Positions 35,508 to 45,724 of a DNA stretch of 64,000 nucleotides are shown here, one piece after another. The notes beneath the pieces are model-generated. The model worked only from the letters and a program-made list of their open reading frames with translations, was not told the origin of the DNA and searched no databases. Position 1 is the first letter of the stretch. Each line of letters opens with the position of its first letter. The position numbers and the translations under genes were made by a program. Origin of the DNA: Gemmatimonadota bacterium (GTDB lineage Bacteria; Gemmatimonadota; Gemmatimonadetes; Longimicrobiales; Gaopeijiaceae); NCBI GenBank assembly GCA_028875075.1, contig JAPPGF010000008.1, forward strand, positions 1 through 64,000, in the 5' to 3' direction.

Positions 35508-36424
35508 GCGAGCTGCTGGCACCGTTCTTCGAGGCGTCGGTGCGGCTTGGTGTCCCGTTGGCTCTGGCAGCGCTCGGGGAGACCATCACCGAACGGAGCG
35601 GCGTCATCAACATCGGGCTTGAGGGGTCGATCATCGCCGGGGCGTTCGCAGGTGCGTTGGGTGCACTCGCGTGGGGCGCGCCGGGGGGCGCCATCGCTGG
35701 GCTCATGGCGGGTGGAGTGGCCGCCGCGGTGTTCGCATTCTTTGCGCTTGGACTCGGTGCCGATCAGATCATCACCGGTACAGCGGTCACCATCGGTGGG
35801 TTGGGGCTCACCGCCGCCGCCTACGAGACACGCTTCGGGCCGACCGGAACTGCGCTCTCGCTCCCTACTCTCGATCCTTTGCCGGTCCCGCTTCTCGCCG
35901 AGCTGCCCCTACTGGGCCGAGCGTTATTCGCGCAGCCGGTAACCGCTTACGCGGCGTACCTTCTAGCGCCCGTCCTTTGGTGGTATCTGCAGCGAACGGC
36001 TTGGGGGCTTGAGCTGCGGGCGGTCGGCGAGGAGCCTTGCGCGGCGGAAGCTGCAGGTGTTGCGGTAGTGCGGACACGCGTGTTCGCCACGCTGTTCGGT
36101 GGGGCGATGGGTGGGCTGGCTGGAGTCCACTTGTCACTTGCTCACACGGCTACGTTTGCGGAGGGAATGTCCGCCGGTCGTGGCTTTATCGCTCTCGCTG
36201 TAGTCGTGCTCGGCCGATGGAACCCGCTCGGTGTCGTGGCCGCAGCGCTCCTGTTCGGGGCCGCCTCCGCGCTCCAGTTTTCATTGCAGGCGCTCGGACT
36301 CAACCTTCCATATCAGTTGTTCCTGGCGCTTCCGTATTTGCTTGCGTTGCTCGCCCTCGCCGGTTGGGTCGGTCGAACCCGGGCCCCTGCAGCGCTCGGT
36401 CAGCCCTGGCCCGCTGGGCGTTGA
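35504..36424 (+). CDS. BMP-type ABC transporter permease 2
   Basis: A 306-residue second permease beginning at GTG 35504, a 4-nt overlap with permease 1. Diagnostic stretches are LAALGETITERSGVINIGLEG, LGADQIITGTAVTIGGLGL and GRGFIALAVVVLGRWNPLG. Together with permease 1 it should form the heterodimeric channel of the importer. Confidence 0.92.
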   Translation: MSELLAPFFEASVRLGVPLALAALGETITERSGVINIGLEGSIIAGAFAGALGALAWGAPGGAIAGLMAGGVAAAVFAFFALGLGADQIITGTAVTIGGLGLTAAAYETRFGPTGTALSLPTLDPLPVPLLAELPLLGRALFAQPVTAYAAYLLAPVLWWYLQRTAWGLELRAVGEEPCAAEAAGVAVVRTRVFATLFGGAMGGLAGVHLSLAHTATFAEGMSAGRGFIALAVVVLGRWNPLGVVAAALLFGAASALQFSLQALGLNLPYQLFLALPYLLALLALAGWVGRTRAPAALGQPWPAGR

Positions 36425-36441
36425 TCGAACAGGTTCGGTAC

Positions 36442-39126
36442 ATGGTTCGATGCCGCTCAGGTTTACGATTGCACGTCGTACTGGTCGCTGTCACGGCCAG
36501 CGCGCTCTTCGTTGTTCTTCCCGTCACAGCACAGGAACGCCCACGAGCTGGTGTGGCCGAAGCCGCGCTGCTACTGCGGCAACTGGACGGGGTCAAGCGC
36601 GTGCTCATGATAGGCGCTCACCCGGACGACGAGAATTCGGCCCTCTTGGCCACGCTCGCCCGTGGCATGGGCGCGGAGACGGCATATCTGTCTCTAACCC
36701 GCGGCGAAGGTGGCCAGAACCTAATTGGCCCGGAGCTGATGGAGGGTCTCGGGATCGTACGCACCGGCGAGTTGATTGCCGCGCGCAGGCTCGACGGCGG
36801 CGCGCAGTTCTTCACGCGTGCTGTAGACTACGGTTTCTCCAAGAGCGCGGCCGAGGCGTTTAACCACTGGCCGCGAGACGAGCTGCTGCGCGACGTAGTC
36901 TGGGTGATTCGGACGTTTCGCCCGCACGTGATTATCTCGGTCTTTTCTGGAACACCCGCCGACGGCCACGGCCAGCACCAGGCGGCAGGGATCCTGGCAG
37001 CTGAAGGGTTTCGCGCCGCGGCTGACCCTGGGGCCTACCCCGACCAACTCGAGTACACTGGGCCCTGGCAGGCCGTTAAGCTCTTCCGGAGTTTGCGTCG
37101 GGATCTCGGCGGGATTCCTGCCATCGTGATCGAGACGGGTATCTTCGATCCGGTGCTCGCTCGCTCCTGGTACCAGCTTGCGATGGAGGGGCGCAGCCAG
37201 CATCGCTCGCAGGACATGGGGGCAGCGCAGACCCCAGGACCCCGCACGACACAGCTCGTCTTAGTGGATGCCGTCCGTGAGATACCGCCGGCCGCTCCGC
37301 TGTTCGCTGGTGTCGACACCACACTCGTCGGGGCCACCGCAGGCTTGCCAGGGTCGGTTCGGGCCCGCGCAACCACGACCATTGACGAGTACCGAGCAGC
37401 CATCCAGGAAGCCGGCAGCTCCTTGAGCGCCGCCGATCCAGGACGGGCAGTGCCGCCGCTCGCCCGTGCTCTCGGTGCTCTCGATGAGCTCGGGCGGATG
37501 AGCCTGTCTTCACCGCCCGAGGGGCGCGCGGCCGCCGGCCACGCGAGCGAGTTGGCGCGGGCGGTGGCGCACCATCGCCATGTGGCGGAGCGAGCACTGC
37601 TGGCCGCTGCAGGGATAGTAGTCGAGGCCCGTACCGACGACTCGCTACTTGTGCCTGGCGAAGGGACAACGGTGGAGGTGACCGTCTGGAACGGGGGGCG
37701 CTATGACCTCGATGAGGCAGCGGCGCGGCTCCTTGTGCCAGCAGGCTGGGAGACGGAGCTCGCGGAAGGGACGGGCCGTGCAGCAGGCGCGGGACCCGCC
37801 GGCCGAACCACGATCTCGGCGGGCGAGTTGGCTAGCTGGAGCTTTCGTGTCCGCGTGCCTGCGGACGTCGCCGTGACAGAACCGTACTTTCTGAGGCAGA
37901 AGCGGCGGGGCGACCTATATCGATGGCCCGATGATCCCTCGGTCTGGGGGCTTCCCGCCGAACCCCCGCCCATTCACGCGGGCGTGGCGCTGGGCGTGAG
38001 AGTGGACGAGCGGAGAGAGATCACACGTGTGAGTGTGATACAAGAGGCTCCCTACGTGGGTGTTGCGCAGGCCTCCGGCGAGTTCCGGGAGCCGGTGTTG
38101 GTTGTCCCCACAGTCTCGGTCAGCATCGATCATGCGACGATGGCATGGCCAATCAGCGATCTCTTGCCGCGTGAGATCGCAGTACGTCTGAGCGGGCAGG
38201 CGGATGGGGGTGTGCGGGGGACGGTGCGAATCGAGACACCGACGGGCTGGTCCGTCGAGCCCGCCTCACGGCCGTTTGAGGTATCCAGATCCGGAGCCGT
38301 AACCTCCGTGGTCTTCCGCGTCGTCCCGCCGACAGGGGCGCTCAGGTCGTCCGAGCGGGTGGTCCTGCGCGCGGTGGCGGAGAGTCCGGAGGGAGAACGG
38401 TGGGATCGATCAGTGCGGCTGATCGACCATCCGCACATTCGCCGCAGCGTCTACCTCACACCTGCCGAGTTGACGATCGCGCGGCTCGACGTCCGAGTCC
38501 CCAGGGTGCGCGTTGGCTACGTGATGGGTAGTGGAGACAGTGGCTACGACGTACTCACACAACTGGGTGCCGACGCGGAGCTCCTGACCCCGCAACGCGT
38601 CACTTCCGCTGACTTCACCGACTTCGACGTGATTGTCATAGGCGTCCGCGCGTATGAGACACGGCCCGATCTGGTCGCTGCGAACGATCGCATTCTAGAC
38701 TTCGCACGCGCGGGGGGTACGGTGATCGTGCAGTACCAGCAGTACCAGTATGCGTCGGGCGACTACGCTCCCTACCCGGTCTCCATCAACCGCCCCCACG
38801 ATCGCGTAACCGATGAGCACGCCGAAGTGCGGATTCTTGATCCTTCCGCAGCCGTGCTCACCACGCCGAATGTGATCGGGCCCGCAGACTGGGAGGGCTG
38901 GGTGCACGAGCGCGGACTTTACTTCCTTGGCCAATGGGACGCGCGCTACACGCCGGTACTTGAGATGGCCGATGCCGGAGAACCGCCATTGGGCGGCTCA
39001 CTGCTCGCCGCGCCTCTGGGCGAGGGCATCTTCGCGTACACGGGTCTGGCATTCTTCAGGCAGTTCCCCGCCGGGGTACCCGGTGCCTATCGGCTGTTCG
39101 CGAACTTGATTGCGCTAGGCCGATAG
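36442..39126 (+). CDS. Large secreted PIG-L family deacetylase
   Basis: An 894-residue protein with a signal peptide (cleavage near TAQ, residue 31). Residues 52-290 form the PIG-L/LmbE zinc deacetylase domain: the metal motif AHPDDE (H60-E64), LTRGEGGQN, IRTGEL-type helix VRTGELIAARRLDG and DGHGQHQAAG. The rest is beta-rich, with a CARDB/NPCBM-like segment about 395-490. A C-terminal glutamine-amidotransferase-like fold lies at about 690-890 (VGYVMGSGDSGYDVLTQLGAD, IVIGVRAYE). The enzyme should deacetylate an N-acetyl sugar conjugate outside the cytoplasm. It begins 17 bases after permease 2, so it is probably in the importer operon. Confidence 0.9.
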   Translation: MVRCRSGLRLHVVLVAVTASALFVVLPVTAQERPRAGVAEAALLLRQLDGVKRVLMIGAHPDDENSALLATLARGMGAETAYLSLTRGEGGQNLIGPELMEGLGIVRTGELIAARRLDGGAQFFTRAVDYGFSKSAAEAFNHWPRDELLRDVVWVIRTFRPHVIISVFSGTPADGHGQHQAAGILAAEGFRAAADPGAYPDQLEYTGPWQAVKLFRSLRRDLGGIPAIVIETGIFDPVLARSWYQLAMEGRSQHRSQDMGAAQTPGPRTTQLVLVDAVREIPPAAPLFAGVDTTLVGATAGLPGSVRARATTTIDEYRAAIQEAGSSLSAADPGRAVPPLARALGALDELGRMSLSSPPEGRAAAGHASELARAVAHHRHVAERALLAAAGIVVEARTDDSLLVPGEGTTVEVTVWNGGRYDLDEAAARLLVPAGWETELAEGTGRAAGAGPAGRTTISAGELASWSFRVRVPADVAVTEPYFLRQKRRGDLYRWPDDPSVWGLPAEPPPIHAGVALGVRVDERREITRVSVIQEAPYVGVAQASGEFREPVLVVPTVSVSIDHATMAWPISDLLPREIAVRLSGQADGGVRGTVRIETPTGWSVEPASRPFEVSRSGAVTSVVFRVVPPTGALRSSERVVLRAVAESPEGERWDRSVRLIDHPHIRRSVYLTPAELTIARLDVRVPRVRVGYVMGSGDSGYDVLTQLGADAELLTPQRVTSADFTDFDVIVIGVRAYETRPDLVAANDRILDFARAGGTVIVQYQQYQYASGDYAPYPVSINRPHDRVTDEHAEVRILDPSAAVLTTPNVIGPADWEGWVHERGLYFLGQWDARYTPVLEMADAGEPPLGGSLLAAPLGEGIFAYTGLAFFRQFPAGVPGAYRLFANLIALGR

Positions 39127-39263
39127 TTCGGCTGGATCTGACCACCGAGACTCACCCAGAGAACACCGGCATACCTCACTGCCGTCCATGTCGACGAGGA
39201 CCGTGGCGCGAATCGCGGAAGGCATGAGGCGCTCGAAACGAGTCTTGTGGGGTAAGAACGTCG

Positions 39264-39566
39264 ATGAGCGTCAAGATCAGTGATGTCCGCGGCGCCCTCA
39301 AGGGCGTCAAGGACCCGGAACTTGGGCTGGATCTCGTCGTGCTGGGCTTGGTCTACGACATCAATGTGGCTGAGGACCAGAGCGTCCACGTGGTCATCTC
39401 CCTCACGTCGCCCGGGTGCCCAGTGGCGGACAAGATCGTGGAAGATGCCCGCACCGCGGTGCTGGGGTTGGAGGGCGTCGAGCGCGCCCACGTGGAGCTC
39501 ACGTTCGAGCCACCTTGGACTCCGGAGCGGATCAGTCCGTTGATTCGCTCTTCGCTCGGGCTCTAA
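39264..39566 (+). CDS. DUF59/MIP18 metal-sulfur cluster factor
   Basis: A 100-residue DUF59 (PaaD/SufT-like) protein: GALKGVKDPELGLDLVVLGLVY, then LTSPGCPVADKI with the reactive-type cysteine, and FEPPWTPERI. Homologues help mature or deliver Fe-S clusters. It stands away from the suf operon. It could alternatively belong to an aromatic-degradation PaaD subfamily, but no paa genes are present. Confidence 0.93.
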   Translation: MSVKISDVRGALKGVKDPELGLDLVVLGLVYDINVAEDQSVHVVISLTSPGCPVADKIVEDARTAVLGLEGVERAHVELTFEPPWTPERISPLIRSSLGL

Positions 39567-39582
39567 CGACTAGCCGCACGGC

Positions 39583-40098
39583 TCAGCCGACCAAGTCCAC
39601 TTCCTCCAGGAAGTCGCGTAGGGGATTGGCGACGGCGATCGCGCGCCGGGAGACGGCGCTTGCGAGTCGTTTACCCTCGTCGCAGTCCTGGCTCCTGAGA
39701 TGGCGCATCACCGCCTCGCCGAGGCGGGAGTCGGAGCACGCGGCGGCTGCGTGATACTCCGTGTAGCGCGCACTTATGCGTTGTTCGAAGATGGGCAGCT
39801 GTGAGCGGGGTGTCCCGTTTCCCGTCAGGTCCTCGAATACGGCGCGATGCATTGCGTCCAAACCACGCTTGACTAGGCTGTCCTGTGTACGACCAAAGAA
39901 CGCCAGCTGCACACCGCGGGTATGTGCCCACATGAGAAAGATGAGGGCCTCCTCGGTGGCGCGTTGCTCCGGGAAGCCGTTCTGGCTGGGGACGCCCAAC
40001 GCGCCGAGGGGAATCTCGGCGTCGCCGTCGGCCACGAAGTCGGAGAAACTTTCCCAGACCAGACGGGCCAGTGTATCCCCGAGCTCCTCGGGCGTCAT
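39583..40098 (-). CDS. Unknown 171-residue cytoplasmic protein
   Basis: A mostly helical soluble protein, beginning MTPEELGDTLARLVWESF, with LIFLMWAHTRGVQLAFFG in the middle and no signal peptide, transmembrane helix or metal motif. I do not recognise the family. Composition is like its neighbours. It is convergent with the DUF59 gene and divergent from the lipoprotein gene at 40263. Confidence 0.75.
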   Translation of the reverse strand: MTPEELGDTLARLVWESFSDFVADGDAEIPLGALGVPSQNGFPEQRATEEALIFLMWAHTRGVQLAFFGRTQDSLVKRGLDAMHRAVFEDLTGNGTPRSQLPIFEQRISARYTEYHAAAACSDSRLGEAVMRHLRSQDCDEGKRLASAVSRRAIAVANPLRDFLEEVDLVG

Positions 40099-40262
40099 AG
40101 TCCTCGGAACCCGAACTCGGGCATGGCTAAGTGGGACGAACCTGTGGTCGTTGAGTTCATCTCTTCCGCGTGCGCATCCCCCGAACCCCCCAATTCCCAG
40201 CGGGGTCCCGGAGGTATCAAAGACTTCTGCCAGACTACGTCTGTGTGAGACGGAGGCTCCCG

Positions 40263-40982
40263 ATGGGTTGTTTTCCCGGTGTCCGCCGCTCTGTCCAGTT
40301 CTCCCTCCGGGAGGGCGTCGTCATCCTCGTCAGTATCGCACTCGCAGGGTGCGGTGGAGGAGAGATAATCCGTCTCCCTCCTTCCCGTCCCATCGTTGTC
40401 TCGTCCGGGGAGCGCATTCGCGTCGATCCGGCCCGGATGGATACGATCTACGCTTGGCTGCTTGAGGAGAACGACAACATCGAGCTAGACCCCACGTTCC
40501 TGATCGCAGCGGTCCCGGCCGCTCGTGAGAGCCTTCCGTGGCAGACGATTGACATCGTGGGAGATACGGCGCGTTTCCAATACGACCGTGCCAATCCCGA
40601 CGTAACGACGGCCTTCAACATCTACGCACACCTTCACTTGATGCAGCGCATGGGGAGGCTTGAGGAATGGCTACCGGAGCATGTCGACGCGGAGGGCTAC
40701 GTACTCGAGCGCGCGATCGTGAACCGCATGGCCGACGTCTGGCTTCTGGGGCGCTCGATGTTCGACGCTCCGGCGTACAGGCTCCTGGATGAGGTGATGT
40801 ACGCACGTGAGGCAGGTTTCTTGGATGCGTATATGCTCGTGGCTCGAGGCGACGAATTCGCAGAGGAGCGAGAGCGCTGGGAGCAAGAGAATCCCGTACG
40901 GCTGGACGAGTACCGGGAGTGGTACGCGCGCGTCTTCGAGGGCGACCCGCCCGGCCTGAGTTCGGAGGCGAGCGAGCGGTGA
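40263..40982 (+). CDS. Unknown lipoprotein
   Basis: A 239-residue lipoprotein with lipobox LAGC about residue 33; ATG 40263 is the start that gives the signal. The mature part is helical and rich in acidic residues and arginine (WLLEENDNIELDPTFLI, LLDEVMYAREAGFLDAYM, EERERWEQENP). Function unknown; probably an envelope protein. Confidence 0.8.
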   Translation: MGCFPGVRRSVQFSLREGVVILVSIALAGCGGGEIIRLPPSRPIVVSSGERIRVDPARMDTIYAWLLEENDNIELDPTFLIAAVPAARESLPWQTIDIVGDTARFQYDRANPDVTTAFNIYAHLHLMQRMGRLEEWLPEHVDAEGYVLERAIVNRMADVWLLGRSMFDAPAYRLLDEVMYAREAGFLDAYMLVARGDEFAEERERWEQENPVRLDEYREWYARVFEGDPPGLSSEASER

Positions 40983-40989
40983 GCTTCGG

Positions 40990-41310
40990 CTAGGGCTCCA
41001 GCCGTACCTCCCAGCGTGCCCCGACGGGAAGGTTTCTTCCCTCGGGCTCGACCACGACATCGATCCGACCACTGCGAGCGAGGCGTTCGTCCGACGTTCG
41101 GCCACCGAAAACCGCGAACGCACGAACATACAAGACTCCTGCGTCACCGTCGGAAGAGGTCGCGGTCAGTCGAGCTCCCTTCAGGTCTGCGATAGCCGGT
41201 GTCGCTCCCGTTTCTAGGCGCAACCGGAGGATTCTGCCTTCATGGGGTGCATCCATGGCGTCGAGAACCCTGAACCGCGGGACGCGCTCCATATCCGTGA
41301 CGGTTACCAT
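40990..41310 (-). CDS. Unknown small protein
   Basis: A 106-residue beta-rich protein (RILRLRLETGATP, GVLYVRAFAVFGG, RWEVRLEP) without signal or membrane segment. Start may be ATG 41310 or the internal ATG giving MERVPRFRVLDAM. Family not recognised. Confidence 0.65.
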   Translation of the reverse strand: MVTVTDMERVPRFRVLDAMDAPHEGRILRLRLETGATPAIADLKGARLTATSSDGDAGVLYVRAFAVFGGRTSDERLARSGRIDVVVEPEGRNLPVGARWEVRLEP

Positions 41311-41648
41311 CGTTGATTGGGTGGCCGAGTCGGTCGGAAGACGATGGTACGCTAGACAACACGCATGATGCCGTCAACGCGCACACCGCCCCCGACCCCC
41401 TACGGTCGGCAGGCGATGCTGGATACGGCCGCCGATCCGGGACGGGATTCTCCAATCGGCCACCCCACTAGGTGCGGATCTGGCGCGGCGATCCCACGGA
41501 GGAGATCCTGTGCGTCAATGGTGCAGTGCAATTCGCAACGGGATCGCGTAGCTCCGGGCCGGCATCGCGCTATCTTCCCGGTCCCTCTCCGGTTGTTCTC
41601 CAAGAGCTGGGCCTGGAACTGTGCTCAGTCGCGGCGGGTTCCTGCGGC
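41311..41648. other. Gap before the TPR gene
   Basis: About 340 bases. The TPR frame stays open leftward to 41472 but that part does not look like protein. It presumably holds promoters for the flanking genes; nothing specific is recognised. Confidence 0.4.
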
Positions 41649-41972
41649 GTGAGCCAAGATCGAAGCGACGCCCGGATCGCCGTACTCGAACGCATGTGCC
41701 GCGCGCGTCCCGGTGACCCGCGCCTGCGGTTCGGTTTGGCAGTCGAATACGAGAATGCAGGCCGTATCGAGGACGCGGTGCGCGAGCTCCAGACATACTT
41801 GGCGCTCACCGAGGACGAAGGGAACGCTTGGGGCCGCCTAGGTGCATTGCTCAGGCGGCTCGGCCGGCACGAGGAAGCGCGGGCCGCGTACCGGCGCGGG
41901 ATAGAGCAGGCACGGCGGCACGACCATCCGTCGATGGCGGCCGATCTCGAAGGAGAGCTCGCCGACAGCTAA
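41649..41972 (+). CDS. Small TPR-repeat protein
   Basis: A 107-residue protein built of TPR helices: [40 protein letters not shown] and [20 protein letters not shown] are successive repeat units. GTG 41649 is chosen because the repeats begin soon after; no signal peptide. Likely a protein-protein adaptor. It lies 43 bases before gyrA. Confidence 0.75.
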   Translation: MSQDRSDARIAVLERMCRARPGDPRLRFGLAVEYENAGRIEDAVRELQTYLALTEDEGNAWGRLGALLRRLGRHEEARAAYRRGIEQARRHDHPSMAADLEGELADS

Positions 41973-42015
41973 CCCCACGTATCTCATCCACGTCGACTAC
42001 TCAATAGGAAGAGCG

Positions 42016-44514
42016 ATGGTAGAGAAGCGGGAGCGTATCGTGACCCGCCTGATCGAGGACGAAATGCGGGAGTCGTTCATTGACTACTCCATGAGTGTCA
42101 TTGTCCAGCGTGCATTGCCTGATGTCCGTGACGGGCTCAAACCCGTTCATCGGCGGATCCTCTACGCGATGCGGGGCCTGGGGTTGCTCCCGGATCGTGG
42201 CCACAAGAAGAGCGCGACCGTAGTCGGGGAGGTGCTCGGGAAGTATCACCCGCACGGCGATACTGCGGTCTACGACGCCCTCGTGCGCATGGTCCAGGAG
42301 TTCGCGCTTCGTTATCCCCTCGTGGATGGCCAGGGTAACTTCGGCTCGATCGACGGGGATTCTGCAGCTGCGTATCGGTACACGGAAGCGCGGCTGTCGG
42401 CCGTCGCGATGGAGCTGCTCGCCGACATCGACCAGGCGACTGTTGATTTCACGGCCAACTTCGATAACCGACTCAAGGAGCCGGTCCTACTCCCGGCGCG
42501 CTTCCCCAACTTGTTGGTCAACGGTTCCAGCGGCATCGCAGTCGGCATGAGTACGAACGTGCCGCCGCACAATTTGGGGGAGATCGCCAGCGGCGTGAAA
42601 CAGCTCGTGATCGATCCGGAATGCACAGTGACAGATCTGATGCGCCACATCCCGGGGCCTGACTTCCCCACCGGTGGCTTCATCATGGGCAAGCAGGGGA
42701 TCAGAGATATGTACCTCACCGGTCGCGGCCGCGTCGTGATGCGCGCGCGAGCCGTGAAGGAAACCCTGCGCGGCGGGAAGGAGCAGCTCGTCGTGACCGA
42801 GCTGCCGTACGCGACCTCGAAGACCAAGATCATCGGACAGGTTGTCGACTTGGCGCGGAAGGGCAAGTTCGAGGATGTGATCGACATCCGCGACGAGTCG
42901 GACCGCGACGGAATTCGCCTCGTAATCGAACTCAAGCGGGGCGCGAGCGCCAAGAAAACGCTCACGGCGCTGTACAAGCGTACGAGCCTGCAGGGCACGT
43001 TCGGTGCGATCCTGCTGGCGCTCGACCGTGGTGAGCCGAAGGAGTTCGATCTCAAGACAATGCTCGAACGCTTCCGCGACCACCGGGTCGAGGTGATCGT
43101 TCGGCGTACACGCTACCGGCTCGAGAAGGCAGAAGCAGAGAAACAGGTGGTCGAGGCCCTGCTCGCCGCTCTCAGACACATCGATACTGTGATCAAGATT
43201 ATCCGTGCCGCCCGTGATCGATCAGACGCCTCCGAGACGCTACAGAATCGGTTCGGGTTCTCCGACATCCAGGCGGATGCCATCCTCAACATGCGGCTGG
43301 GGAAGCTTACAAAGCTTGAGCGAAGCGAGTTGAAGGCCCGGCTGGCCGAACTCGACCTCCTGATTGGTGAGTTGCGCGCGATCCTTGAGAGCGAGGAGCG
43401 TCAGCTCGAAGCCATGCTCGACGAATTAGCCGAGGTGGTACAGAGGTTTGGAGATGAGCGCCGGACCGAAATCTTCGAGGACGACGCGCGGGAGGTTGAA
43501 GAGATTAAGGAGGAGGAGATCGACGAGGATGTCGTCATCACGATGAGCCACGAAGGCTTCGTGAAACGAATGCCGATGCATCTGTACCGGCGGCGGATCG
43601 CCGGCGGAAAGGCATTGGCGGGGATGGAGAAGCACGACAACGACTACATTGAGCAACTATTCGTCGCACGAATGCTCGGCTGGATTCTCGCGTTCACCAG
43701 CCGTGGACAGTGCCACTTCCTGCCGGTACGGGACCTGCCGGAGAGCGCGCGGGCCTCGCGAGGGCGGTCTGCATACTCGCTGATTTCGGGGGCCGGACGC
43801 GGCGATCGCATCGTAGCGATGGTACCTGTCGATGATCTGGACCAAGAGCGTGTCCTCGTGTTCGTCACTGCCGGGGGCGTCGTGAAACGGACCGCGCTTG
43901 CGGAGTTCTCCAACCCCCGCTCCGGCGGAGTCACCGCGGTGGGCGTAAAGAAGGGGGATGGTGTGATTGATGTGGTGCTGTCAGACGGTGCGGCTGAACT
44001 GATGGTCCTCTCGCGGGCGGGCCGAGCGATCCGTTTCTCCGAAACGGAAGTGCCCGAGCTGAGGCGACCGGCCCAGGGCGTGAAGGGCATGGAACTCAAG
44101 GAGGACGACGCTGTCGTCGGGATGGTACTGATCCGGAGGGAAGCCCACATACTTGCGGTCACCGGTGAAGGGAGAGGCAAGCGGACGTCGATCGCGGAGT
44201 TCCCTCTTCAGAGGCGGGGAGGCGTGGGTACCTTGGTAATGCCGCCCGGTGCGGATCCTTACCCGCTTGTGGGTGCAATGGAAGTAATGGAAGGCGATGA
44301 TGTTATGCTGTTAACCGCTGGCGGTCAGATCGCACGGGTCCCGGCCGACGAGATACCGGTGCAGGGCCGCCGGACCCGTGGGAACGTCTTGGTAGGGCTC
44401 CGTGCCGGAGATAGGGTGGTCGAAGTGACGCGTGCGATGAGGGGCAGAATCGAACGTGGGTGGCAAGCGGCCGGTGCCATCGGTGGTGAGAGACAGTCGG
44501 ACTTGTTTGGCTGA
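42016..44514 (+). CDS. gyrA: DNA gyrase subunit A
   Basis: The DNA-cleaving subunit of gyrase, 832 residues. The catalytic tyrosine is Y122 in [10 protein letters not shown]. The quinolone pocket reads [10 protein letters not shown], so position 83 is Thr and 87 Asp. The tower and coiled-coil gate ([20 protein letters not shown]) are present, and six C-terminal pinwheel blades follow from about residue 500. The GyrA-box reads QRRGGVG rather than QRRGG(K/R)G. gyrB is not in the window. ParC is an alternative, but the length and recognisable box favour GyrA. Confidence 0.92.
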   Translation: MVEKRERIVTRLIEDEMRESFIDYSMSVIVQRALPDVRDGLKPVHRRILYAMRGLGLLPDRGHKKSATVVGEVLGKYHPHGDTAVYDALVRMVQEFALRYPLVDGQGNFGSIDGDSAAAYRYTEARLSAVAMELLADIDQATVDFTANFDNRLKEPVLLPARFPNLLVNGSSGIAVGMSTNVPPHNLGEIASGVKQLVIDPECTVTDLMRHIPGPDFPTGGFIMGKQGIRDMYLTGRGRVVMRARAVKETLRGGKEQLVVTELPYATSKTKIIGQVVDLARKGKFEDVIDIRDESDRDGIRLVIELKRGASAKKTLTALYKRTSLQGTFGAILLALDRGEPKEFDLKTMLERFRDHRVEVIVRRTRYRLEKAEAEKQVVEALLAALRHIDTVIKIIRAARDRSDASETLQNRFGFSDIQADAILNMRLGKLTKLERSELKARLAELDLLIGELRAILESEERQLEAMLDELAEVVQRFGDERRTEIFEDDAREVEEIKEEEIDEDVVITMSHEGFVKRMPMHLYRRRIAGGKALAGMEKHDNDYIEQLFVARMLGWILAFTSRGQCHFLPVRDLPESARASRGRSAYSLISGAGRGDRIVAMVPVDDLDQERVLVFVTAGGVVKRTALAEFSNPRSGGVTAVGVKKGDGVIDVVLSDGAAELMVLSRAGRAIRFSETEVPELRRPAQGVKGMELKEDDAVVGMVLIRREAHILAVTGEGRGKRTSIAEFPLQRRGGVGTLVMPPGADPYPLVGAMEVMEGDDVMLLTAGGQIARVPADEIPVQGRRTRGNVLVGLRAGDRVVEVTRAMRGRIERGWQAAGAIGGERQSDLFG

Positions 44515-44581
44515 TTTGGCGGTGGGCGCCGGCGAAGCGATAGCCCGGCGGCCGGACGCTTACCTGCACCCTACGCGATCC

Positions 44582-45706
44582 ATGATGAGGAATCCCACTC
44601 CATCTGTGACGCTCGGCCTCTTGGTGACCCTGGCTGCCTGCTCCGACCGGCCCGCGCCGGCCGTGAGGTCCGCCGCGGCTCGCCCGTTCGAAGTTGCCGC
44701 TGGTGTTCCGTTCGCCGTCGATCCACGAGAAAGCCGCCTGCGCAATCTTCGACAGCTCACGTTCGAAGGTGAGAACGCAGAAGCCTATTTCTCGCCGGAC
44801 GGGAAGCGATTGGTGTTTCAGCGGACGCCCGACTCGGGCGGCTGTGATCAGATTTTCACGTTGGACTTGGCCACCGGGACGACCGTGATGGTGAGCACCG
44901 GCGACGGGCGCACAACCTGCGGTTACTACTATCCGAGCGGTGACCGGGTCGTTTACGCTTCCACGCATCATCACGATGAGTCCTGCCCTGACGAACCTGA
45001 TTTCTCGCGAGGCTACGTTTGGCCGGTCTACGACACTTACGACCTCTTTCTGACGGAGCTGAACGGGCGGGAAGTCGAGCAACTGACCGACACCCCCGGT
45101 TACGACGCCGAAGCTACCGTATCGCCCCGTGGTGATCGGGTCATCTTCACGAGCACGCGTGACGGCGACCTCGACCTCTACACAATGGCACTCGACGGCA
45201 CAGATGTGCGGCGCGTCACGAACCGCCTTGGCTACGATGGAGGCGCTTTCTTCTCGCCCGACGGCGGTCGCATCGTCTGGCGTGCTCACTACCCGCAGGA
45301 GCCGGCCGAACAGGCCGACTACCGTACACTTCTGGCCGACGAGCTGGTACGGCCAAGCGTGCTGGATATCTGGGTCGCCGACGCCGATGGTAGCAATGCA
45401 CGCCAAATTACCGACAACGGTGCTGCCAACTTCGCGCCGTACTTCCATCCTTCCGGGGAGAAGATCCTGTTTTCCTCAAACATGGACGATCCGAGTGGAC
45501 GGGACTTCGATCTCTACATGATCGGAGTCGACGGCACAGGCCTCGAACGTGTGACCCGCACGCCAGGCTTCGACGGGTTCCCGATGTTCAGCTCCGACGG
45601 CCGATGGCTGGTATTCGGGTCTAATCGGAACGAGAGCCATGCTGGTAACACCAACGTGTTCATCGCGGAGTGGGTGGAGGAGCCGCCAACGTCGGAGGGT
45701 GGTTGA
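44582..45706 (+). CDS. TolB-like beta-propeller lipoprotein
   Basis: A 374-residue lipoprotein (lipobox LAAC) with repeated PD40/WD40-like blades: AYFSPDGKRLVFQR, YYPSGDRVVYAST, VSPRGDRVIFTSTRDGDLDLY, FFSPDGGRIVWRA, YFHPSGEKILFSS and MFSSDGRWLVFGSNRN. This is the TolB-type propeller, but the TolB N-terminal domain is missing and no tol genes adjoin. It is probably a periplasmic binding or scaffold protein; partner unknown. Confidence 0.88.
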   Translation: MMRNPTPSVTLGLLVTLAACSDRPAPAVRSAAARPFEVAAGVPFAVDPRESRLRNLRQLTFEGENAEAYFSPDGKRLVFQRTPDSGGCDQIFTLDLATGTTVMVSTGDGRTTCGYYYPSGDRVVYASTHHHDESCPDEPDFSRGYVWPVYDTYDLFLTELNGREVEQLTDTPGYDAEATVSPRGDRVIFTSTRDGDLDLYTMALDGTDVRRVTNRLGYDGGAFFSPDGGRIVWRAHYPQEPAEQADYRTLLADELVRPSVLDIWVADADGSNARQITDNGAANFAPYFHPSGEKILFSSNMDDPSGRDFDLYMIGVDGTGLERVTRTPGFDGFPMFSSDGRWLVFGSNRNESHAGNTNVFIAEWVEEPPTSEGG

Positions 45707-45724
45707 GGGGTCGGGCTACCCACC

